Shown: positions 14,984 to 20,526 of the stretch, piece by piece
Layout: each line of letters opens with the position of its first letter
Numbering within the stretch: the stretch's first letter is position 1
From: Streptococcus mitis
GTDB taxonomy: Bacteria; Bacillota; Bacilli; Lactobacillales; Streptococcaceae
Assembly: GCF_009496285.1 (NCBI RefSeq)
Contig: NZ_WIJK01000029.1
Coordinates: 1 to 20,526 of the forward strand
Reading direction: 5' to 3'
Length of the DNA: 20,526 bases
Translations under genes and position numbers: made by a program
Notes under the pieces: model-generated
What the model saw: the letters and a program-made list of their open reading frames with translations, nothing else
What the model was told of the DNA's origin: nothing
Database searches by the model: none

Positions 14984-16027
14984 CTAAAAATTTACCTCCA
15001 TATTTTGATACATGGGCAGCAACATGGCTGCGTACAATAAAACGATTAGCAGGGCTACAAAAATAAAAACCAGCGGTTGAACTAGATTCATGGTACGATT
15101 GACTCGGGTAAAAAATGCCTCCCAAGTTTTTTCCGCATATATTCCCAATTCGCTTCCCAGTTTGGATTTGACCTCTCCGTATTCAATGATTAAACCCAAC
15201 TCTCTTCTAAAGAAAGGATAATTTTGCACAACTTTCGAAAATTCCTGCCCATTTTGCAAGGACAGGGATAAATCATGTCCGATTTCCCTAAAAAGAAGAT
15301 TTCCTTGTTCCTGCATCATCTGAAAAATCTGCGACAATTCTAAACCCTGTCCAATCATATTTCCCCATTCTCGAGCATAATAGGCAGTTAGATAATACTG
15401 AACAAACACACCTAGAAAGGGGATTCTAGCTAGAAAAGAAAAGACTTGTATCTTCCTAGATTTTCTGTAAAAAATCAATCCTGTTAAAGATGCAAGACTT
15501 AACGCTAGAGCAAGCCCAAGAAAAATCTGTGGTAAGTTGCTAATCACTAAAGTAGCTATATTACTACTATCCAGTTGAGGCAAGAGATAATTTCGCAACC
15601 CCAACATAATGAGCAGTAAGAAAGCTAACAAAATGATTGGATAGGTCGCAACTTCGATTAACTTTTTCTTGACCTTAGCAAGATTATCTAGATACTCCTC
15701 AATTTTCCCTAAACTCAAATGAAGATTCCCATGAACTTCAGCCAAGGAAAGTTGCGTGACAATTGAACTTGAAAAACCTAAAATCCCCATCATTTCCGAG
15801 AAGGATTTTCCCTGTGAGAGTCCTAGTCGCATCTGCGATACATATTCCTTTTCCAACAAGAGACTTCTATCTAGAAAGGAAATGATTTCTACCAGATGAA
15901 AACCACTGGAAAATAAATTGTTAAAGAGAGTGATGATTTTCTTCTGCTTACTGGTAGCTAATTTTCTCCGTTTCAGCTTGGAGGGCAGTGATATGTCCGT
16001 CTTTAAGAAGCTGGTCAATTTGTCCAT
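14984..16027 (-). CDS. comGB: Competence pilus membrane platform protein ComGB
   Basis: Inner-membrane platform of the transformation pilus (GspF/PilC family), 347 residues from ATG 16027. Two repeated cytoplasmic GspF domains (about 25-140 and 225-325) surround three membrane segments: IEVATYPIILLAFLLLIMLG, a second around LPQIFLGLALALSLA, and LVQPLVFIFVALLIVLLYA near the C-terminus. SLAEVHGNL and the later repeat-domain stretches are typical. The start overlaps comGA by 80 bp. The frame is open to 16075, but MDKLTSFLKTDIS matches the family start as I remember it. The ribosome site is weak, so translational coupling to comGA is likely. Confidence 0.93.
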   Translation of the reverse strand: MDKLTSFLKTDISLPSKLKRRKLATSKQKKIITLFNNLFSSGFHLVEIISFLDRSLLLEKEYVSQMRLGLSQGKSFSEMMGILGFSSSIVTQLSLAEVHGNLHLSLGKIEEYLDNLAKVKKKLIEVATYPIILLAFLLLIMLGLRNYLLPQLDSSNIATLVISNLPQIFLGLALALSLASLTGLIFYRKSRKIQVFSFLARIPFLGVFVQYYLTAYYAREWGNMIGQGLELSQIFQMMQEQGNLLFREIGHDLSLSLQNGQEFSKVVQNYPFFRRELGLIIEYGEVKSKLGSELGIYAEKTWEAFFTRVNRTMNLVQPLVFIFVALLIVLLYAAMLLPMYQNMEVNF

Positions 16028-16889
16028 TCCACTTTTCTGCCTGGTGTTCTTGATAATTTCCATTTGCAAAATCAATAATTCCTCCTCCCGCGATTAGTCT
16101 CTGGTAACAAACACCTTGTAAAACAACTGCAAGTTCATCTTCACTAACACCAAGTTCTAAGAGGCGCTCATAAACCCCACGAACACTCTTGGCATGGATG
16201 GTCGAGAATACCGTGGTACCTGTCAGACTAGCTCGTACAACAGCACGAGCTGTTTCACTATCTCGAATTTCTCCAATGATTAAAAGATCTGGACGATGTC
16301 GTAGGGAAAGTTTGATCAAGTTCTCATAGCTAAGTCCGATAGCTTCATTGAGCTGTAATTGTAGCATTGCTTCTTGCTTAATCTCAACCGGATCTTCAAT
16401 AGACATGACCTGTTGTCCCTTAAACAATGACTTGGCTAATTCATGCATCAAAGTAGTTTTACCACTTCCTACGGGGCCTGCAAAAAGATAAAGCCCGCGT
16501 TGCCTAAAGCCCTTTTCCAGTTCTATAAGGTCCTGAAACCAGAAGCGCAACTCTTGTTCTTGATCATGCAAAAGCCGGATTACTAGACTCTCATGACCAC
16601 GATAATCTCCCACCGTCGATAAACGTAATGAAGAAACCTTGTCTCCATGCTGATAATCACAGGAACCAAGCTGACTACGGCGTTTTTCTCCAACGTTCAT
16701 CCCCGCAATAAACTTAAAATGACTAATGACAGCCCCCAACTTTTCAAAGTCATAGGTGTTAATCAAATGTCTCTCATCTCCAACTCGCATATGTAGCTCA
16801 TAAATCTTTTCTTTAGGAACAAAATAGATGTCCTGAGCTCCCTGTTTTTTGGCCAGTGTAATCAATTCTTGTGCAAGTGTTTGTACCAT
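15948..16889 (-). CDS. comGA: Competence pilus assembly ATPase ComGA
   Basis: First gene of the late competence operon: the cytoplasmic secretion ATPase that drives assembly of the DNA-uptake pilus. It has 313 residues, the length I recall for pneumococcal CglA. Walker A is GPVGSGKT (138-145), followed by an Asp box (SIEDPVE), Walker B LLIIGEIRD and a His box (STIHAKS). ATG 16889 has a GGAGGAAG site. A cin-box lies 20 bp upstream, so expression depends on the competence sigma factor ComX/SigX. Overlaps throughout the seven genes imply one tightly coupled transcript. Confidence 0.97.
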   Translation of the reverse strand: MVQTLAQELITLAKKQGAQDIYFVPKEKIYELHMRVGDERHLINTYDFEKLGAVISHFKFIAGMNVGEKRRSQLGSCDYQHGDKVSSLRLSTVGDYRGHESLVIRLLHDQEQELRFWFQDLIELEKGFRQRGLYLFAGPVGSGKTTLMHELAKSLFKGQQVMSIEDPVEIKQEAMLQLQLNEAIGLSYENLIKLSLRHRPDLLIIGEIRDSETARAVVRASLTGTTVFSTIHAKSVRGVYERLLELGVSEDELAVVLQGVCYQRLIAGGGIIDFANGNYQEHQAEKWNGQIDQLLKDGHITALQAETEKISYQ

Positions 16890-16909
16890 ATCTTCCTCCT
16901 CATTCTTAT

Positions 16910-16917
16910 TATTCGAA
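16910..16917 (-). promoter_or_regulatory. Cin-box (ComX promoter) of the comG operon
   Basis: TTCGAATA on the minus strand (16917-16910) matches the com-box TACGAATA at 7 of 8 bases, with a T-rich stretch upstream and 20 bp between it and the comGA ATG. This is the expected position for late competence genes. Confidence 0.85.
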
Positions 16918-16925
16918 GAAAATAT

Positions 16926-16972
16926 AAAAAAAGAAGAAACAACTTCATTAAAAAGTTGTTTCTTCTTTTTTT
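16926..16972. terminator. Long bidirectional terminator between DUF1033 gene and comGA
   Basis: A 20-bp perfect stem (16926-16945 with 16953-16972) with a 7-nt loop and A/T runs at both ends terminates either strand. It ends the DUF1033 transcript immediately before the cin-box. The stop codon of the upstream gene (16948-16950) lies in its loop. Confidence 0.9.
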
Positions 16973-17325
16973 ATGCGACAAGTACGGTGGATTTCTAAAC
17001 CAGTCTGCTTTTCGTAACCAGGTCTAAATTTTTCATCAGGAATGACTTGACCATCTTCCAACAAAGCCAAGGAATGATATTGCTGAAGAAATTCATCGCA
17101 TTCTTCACACCAGCGTTTATCTTCTGGATCCCAAAAAATAGTCATCAAATCTCCTCTACTTTTGTAAAGGGGAATCTCCTTTTCTAACTCAAACCAACAA
17201 GACTTATAATATTTCAAGGCGTCATAATAGTTATCAAATTTTTTGCTCGCAATGACGTCGTCTTCCCAGCCTTCTATAAACCACCACGGTTCAAAATCTC
17301 CGTACATTTTTATAACTCGATACAT
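16948..17325 (-). CDS. DUF1033 family protein
   Basis: A small cytoplasmic protein of 125 residues recognised as the DUF1033 family found beside comGA in streptococci; its function is unknown. It is rich in aromatic and acidic residues, with MYGDFEPWWFIEGWEDD near the N-terminus and IFWDPEDKRWCEECDEFL in the middle, where a CEEC pair is visible. There is no signal peptide or membrane segment. ATG 17325 has AAAGGAAG upstream. It has its own -10 and ends in the long terminator, whose left arm also encodes its last residues (KKEETTF). It is probably not part of the ComX operon. Confidence 0.88.
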   Translation of the reverse strand: MYRVIKMYGDFEPWWFIEGWEDDVIASKKFDNYYDALKYYKSCWFELEKEIPLYKSRGDLMTIFWDPEDKRWCEECDEFLQQYHSLALLEDGQVIPDEKFRPGYEKQTGLEIHRTCRIKKEETTF

Positions 17326-17349
17326 AGTTTAACTTCCTTTGTACCGTAT

Positions 17350-17355
17350 ATTATA
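17350..17355 (-). promoter_or_regulatory. -10 element of the DUF1033 gene
   Basis: A perfect TATAAT on the minus strand about 25 bp before the ATG. The -35 region at 17 bp (TTTCAT) is weak. Confidence 0.5.
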
Positions 17356-17412
17356 GCGAAATTTTGAGAACAATGAAAGAATTTTGCTCATTTTCACGAA
17401 TTATATAACATT

Positions 17413-17452
17413 TTCAAAAAATCCAGCTATTCTAAAACGAATAACTGGATTT
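17413..17452 (-). terminator. Terminator of the alcohol dehydrogenase gene
   Basis: AAATCCAGCTATTC (17419-17432) pairs with GAATAACTGGATTT (17439-17452) with one mismatch and a 6-nt loop, followed on the minus strand by TTTTTTG. Confidence 0.8.
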
Positions 17453-17462
17453 AAAAACAAGA

Positions 17463-18521
17463 TTAACCTTCTGAAATATCGTTTTCAATGATCACTTTAA
17501 TCGCATGATGATCGGCGGCCTTACTAAATACTTCATAGGCCTTTTCTATTTCACTAAGTTTGAAATAATGAGTTACCAATTTTTCTGGTTCAATTTTATG
17601 ACTTTCTAAGGCTTTCAAAAGCTGAGGAGTTGTATTGGTAGAAACCAATCCAGTAGTTACGTTAATGTTCCGAATCCAAAGAGTGTCCAAATCAAACTGA
17701 ACTGGTTTACCATGCACACCACAGTTGGCTACTGTTCCGTCTACACCAATAATCTTTTGGCAGAGATCAAACGTTGCAGGAATACCAACAGCTTCTATAG
17801 CAACATCCACACCTCGACCATCTGTCAAATCATAAATTTCTTGAATTGCCTTTTCAGGATCTGAAGAATTAATCTTATGAGTAGCACCGAAAGAAACTGC
17901 AGTATCCAAGCGGTTATCGTCTAGGTCCACCATAATCAATTTAGCTGGTGAATAGAATTGTGCCGTCAAAAGAGCTGCCAATCCGACTGGCCCTGAACCA
18001 ACGATAGCTACACTACAACCAGGCTCAACTTTCCCTTTTAAGACACCAATTTCATAGCCAGTTGGCAAGATATCAGATAACATAACCAAAGCTTCATCAG
18101 ACAAGTCAGCTGGAGTATGATAAAGAGTATTGTCAGCATGGGGCACACGAAGATATTCTGCTTGCATACCGTCGATCAAATGCCCAAAAATCCAACCCCC
18201 TTCGTCTTCACAGTGAGCATAGATTCCTTTTTTACAATAGTAACACTTGCCACATGCACAAACGCAAGAAATCAAAACCTTATCACCCTTTTTGAAGTTT
18301 GAAACTCCTGCTCCGACTTCCTCTACAATACCAATTCCTTCATGTCCTAGGATAGTCCCACTCTTACAAGCAGGAACATCCCCTTTAATAATATGAAGGT
18401 CTGTACCACAAATAGTAGTCTTAACGATACGCACAATAGCATCTGTTGGCTTGCGAATAACTGGTTTGTCTACATCAACAAATGACGCAAGGCCTGGTTT
18501 AACGTAAGTATAAGCTTTCAT
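17463..18521 (-). CDS. Zinc-dependent alcohol dehydrogenase (MDR family)
   Basis: A 352-residue medium-chain dehydrogenase. The catalytic-zinc ligands expected are Cys38 (TICGTDLH), His60 and Glu61 (GHEG); the structural zinc loop is Cys90, 93, 96 and 104 (CGKCYYC...AHC). The Rossmann motif is GSGPVG (175-180), and Asp199 in MVDLDD favours NAD over NADP. The substrate cannot be read with certainty; relatives include ethanol, butanediol and polyol dehydrogenases. ATG 18521 lies behind GGAGG; a TTG two codons earlier overlaps that spacing. It is transcribed alone between nagA and the DUF1033 gene, each flanked by terminators. A near-cre sequence lies upstream. Confidence 0.93.
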   Translation of the reverse strand: MKAYTYVKPGLASFVDVDKPVIRKPTDAIVRIVKTTICGTDLHIIKGDVPACKSGTILGHEGIGIVEEVGAGVSNFKKGDKVLISCVCACGKCYYCKKGIYAHCEDEGGWIFGHLIDGMQAEYLRVPHADNTLYHTPADLSDEALVMLSDILPTGYEIGVLKGKVEPGCSVAIVGSGPVGLAALLTAQFYSPAKLIMVDLDDNRLDTAVSFGATHKINSSDPEKAIQEIYDLTDGRGVDVAIEAVGIPATFDLCQKIIGVDGTVANCGVHGKPVQFDLDTLWIRNINVTTGLVSTNTTPQLLKALESHKIEPEKLVTHYFKLSEIEKAYEVFSKAADHHAIKVIIENDISEG

Positions 18522-18564
18522 AAGCAATCCTCCGCTTTTTTATTTGTATTGTTTATATCATAAT

Positions 18565-18578
18565 TGTAAGCCTTTTCA
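18565..18578 (-). promoter_or_regulatory. cre-like sequence upstream of the alcohol dehydrogenase
   Basis: TGAAAAGGCTTACA on the minus strand matches TGWAANCGNTNWCA at all specified positions except one base of the central CG, and lies about 45 bp before the start, just upstream of TATGATATAAA-type -10 sequences. CcpA control is possible but the central mismatch weakens the case. Confidence 0.35.
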
Positions 18579-18623
18579 TTGAAAAAATCAAGTGGTTTGT
18601 GAAAGAAATAACAAATTTATTTT

Positions 18624-18655
18624 AAAAAAGAAGAAACTAAACAAGTTTCTTCTTT
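18624..18655 (-). terminator. Terminator of nagA
   Basis: A 12-bp perfect stem AAAGAAGAAACT (18627-18638) and AGTTTCTTCTTT (18644-18655) with a 5-nt loop, followed by a T-run on the minus strand and located just after the nagA stop. Confidence 0.88.
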
Positions 18656-18660
18656 AGAAA

Positions 18661-19812
18661 TTATGCTTGATAACGTTTTTCACCGTCTAGATAAGTTGCT
18701 ACTAATTCCAAATCTTTATCTAGTACGATAAAGTCTGCATCGTAGCCTTCACGAATTTGTCCACAGACGTCATCGATATGAACTGATTTAGCTGGATTCA
18801 GACTAGCCATCATAACTGCTTCATGAGGATTTGCAATTCCCCACTCAACCACATTTTTGAGACCGTCCTTAAGTTTGAGAATGGAACCTGCCAAGTTACC
18901 TGTAGATTTAAGGCGAGCAGTCCCATTTGCAACTACAACTGGAAATTCACCTAACATATAATCACCATCTTGCAAACCACCTGCTGTCATACAGTCAGTG
19001 ATAAGAGCAATATTTTCAGTCCCTTTTTGTTTAAGAAGAATTTCGCAAGCCTTAGGATCCACGTGATGACCATCACAAATCAATTCTGCATAAGTGTGTG
19101 GTAACTCATACATTGCACCAACCATTCCAAGTTCGCGGTGTGTTAAGCCACGCATTCCATTATAGGCATGAACCCAAACACTAGCCCCGGTATCAACAGC
19201 TTTTTTAGCTTCATCAAATGTAGCATTAGAGTGACCCAGAGCAACAGTTACACCTTCACCAGTAATAGTACGTACAAAGTCCTCAACCCCATCACGTTCA
19301 GGTGCAAGAGCAATTTTATTAAGAAGACCATTAGCAGCCTTCTGCCAAGCGCGGAACTCATCCATACGTGGATCTTTCATGTAAGCAGGGTTTTGAGCTC
19401 CTTTAAATTCCTCAGTAAAGTATGGCCCTTCAAAATAGATACCACGAATCTTAGCACCAGATGCTTCTTGATAGCGTGCACCAATGTTTTCAGTAACAGC
19501 TAGCAATTGTTCGTATGATGAAGTTAGTGTAGTTGGTAGGAAACTAGTAACACCTGTGCTAAGAAGACCTTCACTCATCGTATGAAGAGTCCCTTCAATA
19601 TTATTATCCATGACATCCACACCACCAAAACCATGAATGTGAGTATCAACTAGACCCGGTGCAATGCTGTAACCAGAATAATCTAAAATTTCAGCATCCT
19701 CAGAAATCTCTTCAACATGCTTACCAAACTTACCATCAATAAGTTCCAAATAACCTCCACGACGAATACCATGTGGATAGAAAAATTGATCAGCTTTAAT
19801 ATACTTAGGCAT
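18661..19812 (-). CDS. nagA: N-acetylglucosamine-6-phosphate deacetylase
   Basis: It removes the acetyl group from GlcNAc-6-phosphate to give glucosamine-6-phosphate, the step before NagB makes fructose-6-phosphate. It has 383 residues, family length. Amidohydrolase motifs in order: HIHG (58-61), metal ligand Glu128 in YFEGPY, His194 in LGHSNA, His215 in WVHAYNG, the CDGHH region (246-250) and catalytic Asp273 in ITDCMT. ATG 19812 has AAGGGGG upstream. It is monocistronic with a clear promoter, a terminator and a NagR-type palindrome overlapping the -35. No nagB lies in this window. Confidence 0.97.
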   Translation of the reverse strand: MPKYIKADQFFYPHGIRRGGYLELIDGKFGKHVEEISEDAEILDYSGYSIAPGLVDTHIHGFGGVDVMDNNIEGTLHTMSEGLLSTGVTSFLPTTLTSSYEQLLAVTENIGARYQEASGAKIRGIYFEGPYFTEEFKGAQNPAYMKDPRMDEFRAWQKAANGLLNKIALAPERDGVEDFVRTITGEGVTVALGHSNATFDEAKKAVDTGASVWVHAYNGMRGLTHRELGMVGAMYELPHTYAELICDGHHVDPKACEILLKQKGTENIALITDCMTAGGLQDGDYMLGEFPVVVANGTARLKSTGNLAGSILKLKDGLKNVVEWGIANPHEAVMMASLNPAKSVHIDDVCGQIREGYDADFIVLDKDLELVATYLDGEKRYQA

Positions 19813-19860
19813 AATGATAACCCCCTTAAGAAATAATCTACTATTTATTATGTCAATTAC

Positions 19861-19889
19861 ATTATAAACCTTTCAAAACAATTTGTAAA
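19861..19889 (-). promoter_or_regulatory. nagA promoter
   Basis: On the minus strand TTTACA (19889-19884), 17-bp spacer and perfect TATAAT (19866-19861). The leader would be about 42 nt. Confidence 0.8.
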
Positions 19890-19903
19890 TGGTATAGACC
19901 TAT
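19888..19903. promoter_or_regulatory. NagR/dre-like operator upstream of nagA
   Basis: AATGGTATAGACCTAT contains the near-palindrome GGTATAGACC, which resembles the dre sites (TGGTCTAGACCA/TGGTATAGAC type) bound by GntR/HutC-family NagR/YvoA regulators. It touches the -35 of the nagA promoter, a natural repressor position. The NagR gene itself is not in this window. Confidence 0.6.
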
Positions 19904-19925
19904 TTTTACTAAAATTTTTATAAAT

Positions 19926-19961
19926 AAAGAAAAAAGACAAGGCTTATAAACCTTGTCTTTT
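19926..19961 (-). terminator. Terminator of the tRNA cluster
   Basis: An 11-bp perfect stem (19932-19942 with 19951-19961) with an 8-nt loop, followed by a T-rich run on the minus strand, immediately after tRNA-Leu. Confidence 0.9.
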
Positions 19962-19967
19962 CAACTA

Positions 19968-20051
19968 TACCGGCGGCCGGGGTCGAACCGGCACGTCCTT
20001 GCGGACACTGGATTTTGAGTCCAGCGCGTCTGCCAATTCCGCCACGCCGGC
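19968..20051 (-). tRNA. tRNA-Leu (anticodon CAA)
   Basis: 84 nt with a class-II long variable arm. The anticodon stem CTGGA/TCCAG encloses CTCAAAA, giving CAA (UUG codons). The T-loop GTTCGACC is present. The acceptor pair G1-U72 is a wobble. No CCA is encoded. Confidence 0.95.
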
Positions 20052-20060
20052 AAAGTATAA

Positions 20061-20132
20061 CTGGGGTAGCTGGATTCGAACCAACGCATGAGGGAGTCAA
20101 AGTCCCTTGCCTTACCGCTTGGCTATACCCCA
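20061..20132 (-). tRNA. tRNA-Gln (anticodon TTG)
   Basis: 72 nt. The anticodon loop CTTTGAC lies in stem AGGGA/TCCCT, the acceptor TGGGGTA/TACCCCA is perfect with discriminator G, and the T-loop is GTTCGAAT. No CCA is encoded. Confidence 0.95.
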
Positions 20133-20144
20133 ATAATATAAATA

Positions 20145-20218
20145 GGCGAGTGAGGGGAATCGAACCCCCGAATGTCAGAGCCACAATCTGATGTGTTAAC
20201 CACTTCACCACACCCGCC
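20145..20218 (-). tRNA. tRNA-His (anticodon GTG)
   Basis: 74 nt including the extra G-1 that pairs with C73, the His identity signature, giving an 8-bp acceptor GGCGGGTG/CACTCGCC with one G-U. The anticodon loop is TTGTGGC. No CCA is encoded. Confidence 0.95.
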
Positions 20219-20231
20219 ATAATTTAACTAA

Positions 20232-20302
20232 CACGGGCAGTAGGAATTGAACCCACACTGAAGGTTTTGGAGACCTTAGTTCTACCTTTAAACTATGCCC
20301 GT
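20232..20302 (-). tRNA. tRNA-Trp (anticodon CCA)
   Basis: 71 nt. The anticodon loop CTCCAAA lies in stem AAGGT/ACCTT, the acceptor ACGGGCA/TGCCCGT is perfect and the discriminator is G. No 3' CCA is encoded. Confidence 0.95.
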
Positions 20303-20307
20303 AACTA

Positions 20308-20388
20308 TGGAAGGGGAGGGATTCGAACCCCCGAACCCGAAGGAGCGGATTTACAGTCCGCCGCGTTTAGCCTCTTCGCTACCCTTCC
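20308..20388 (-). tRNA. tRNA-Tyr (anticodon GTA)
   Basis: 81 nt, class II with a variable arm (CTCCTTCGGGTTCGG region). The anticodon loop CTGTAAA lies in stem GCGGA/TCCGC, and the acceptor is GGAAGGG/CCCTTCC with discriminator A. The genomic sequence after it is TAG, not CCA. Confidence 0.95.
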
Positions 20389-20400
20389 AAAATATTTAAA

Positions 20401-20473
20401 TGGCGCGAGACGGAATCGAACCGCCGACACATGGAGCTTCAATCCATTGCTCTACCAACTGAGCTACCGAGCC
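20401..20473 (-). tRNA. tRNA-Phe (anticodon GAA)
   Basis: 73 nt. The anticodon loop TTGAAGC lies in stem ATGGA/TCCAT, and the D-arm GCTCAGTTGGTAGAGC is standard. The acceptor GGCTCGG/TCGCGCC has an apparent U4-C69 mismatch. No CCA is encoded. Confidence 0.93.
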
Positions 20474-20477
20474 TTAT

Positions 20478-20526
<49 letters not shown>

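Noticed and set aside
19168..19503. 111-codon plus-strand reading frame inside nagA
   Set aside because: It is antisense to conserved amidohydrolase motifs, with no ribosome site or recognisable domain.
19918..20220. 100-codon minus-strand reading frame over the tRNAs
   Set aside because: It runs through three tRNA genes and the terminator; the translated sequence is the usual artefact of tRNA sequence.

Overview
The window looks like a Mitis-group Streptococcus (S. mitis/oralis/pneumoniae-like). The signs are a low-GC genome, strong GGAGG ribosome sites, a complete pneumococcal-type BOX repeat, a ComX (cin-box) dependent comG operon, a patA/patB exporter pair and a streptococcal-order tRNA cluster. 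Every gene I could support lies on the minus strand, so transcription runs from high to low coordinates. Species placement rests on remembered families and gene content, not on a database search.

Layout from right to left (direction of transcription). A tRNA cluster (fMet partial, Phe, Tyr, Trp, His, Gln, Leu; 20526-19968) ends in a terminator. nagA (N-acetylglucosamine-6-phosphate deacetylase) follows, with its own promoter and a NagR-type palindrome. Next come a zinc alcohol dehydrogenase of the MDR family and a small DUF1033 protein. The seven-gene comGA-G operon for the competence pseudopilus is preceded by a cin-box. Then come a histidine-phosphatase (phosphoglycerate-mutase-like) gene, the heterodimeric multidrug ABC exporter patA-patB with an attenuator-like leader, a BOX element, and a class-I glutamine amidotransferase of the gamma-Glu-GABA hydrolase type. 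Last are a full-length pgi, a six-gene sorbitol (glucitol) operon, and at the left edge a second, truncated pgi.

The most unusual part is 1-7650. A complete sorbitol operon (srlD, PRD regulator, srlM, srlA, srlE, srlB) is bracketed by two same-direction copies of the pgi 3' end. The right copy is a full 449-codon gene. The left copy is only the last 157 codons, ends abruptly at about 631, keeps the downstream terminators, and differs from the right copy at 12 of 157 residues (more at the DNA level). From memory the left fragment reads like a Mitis-group Pgi while the full-length gene is more distant. From memory, too, S. mutans carries the same operon order directly downstream of its pgi. The simplest reading is that pgi plus the sorbitol operon came in from another streptococcus by homologous recombination in pgi, leaving the 3' end of the native gene as a scar.

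Functionally, the sorbitol operon would import sorbitol as sorbitol-6-phosphate through a four-domain PTS (SrlA/SrlE/SrlB) and oxidise it to fructose-6-phosphate (SrlD), which Pgi and glycolysis consume. Control would come from the PTS-responsive PRD regulator, SrlM, and a catabolite-response-like site over the -10. nagA also ends in fructose-6-phosphate, after deamination by an enzyme outside this window.
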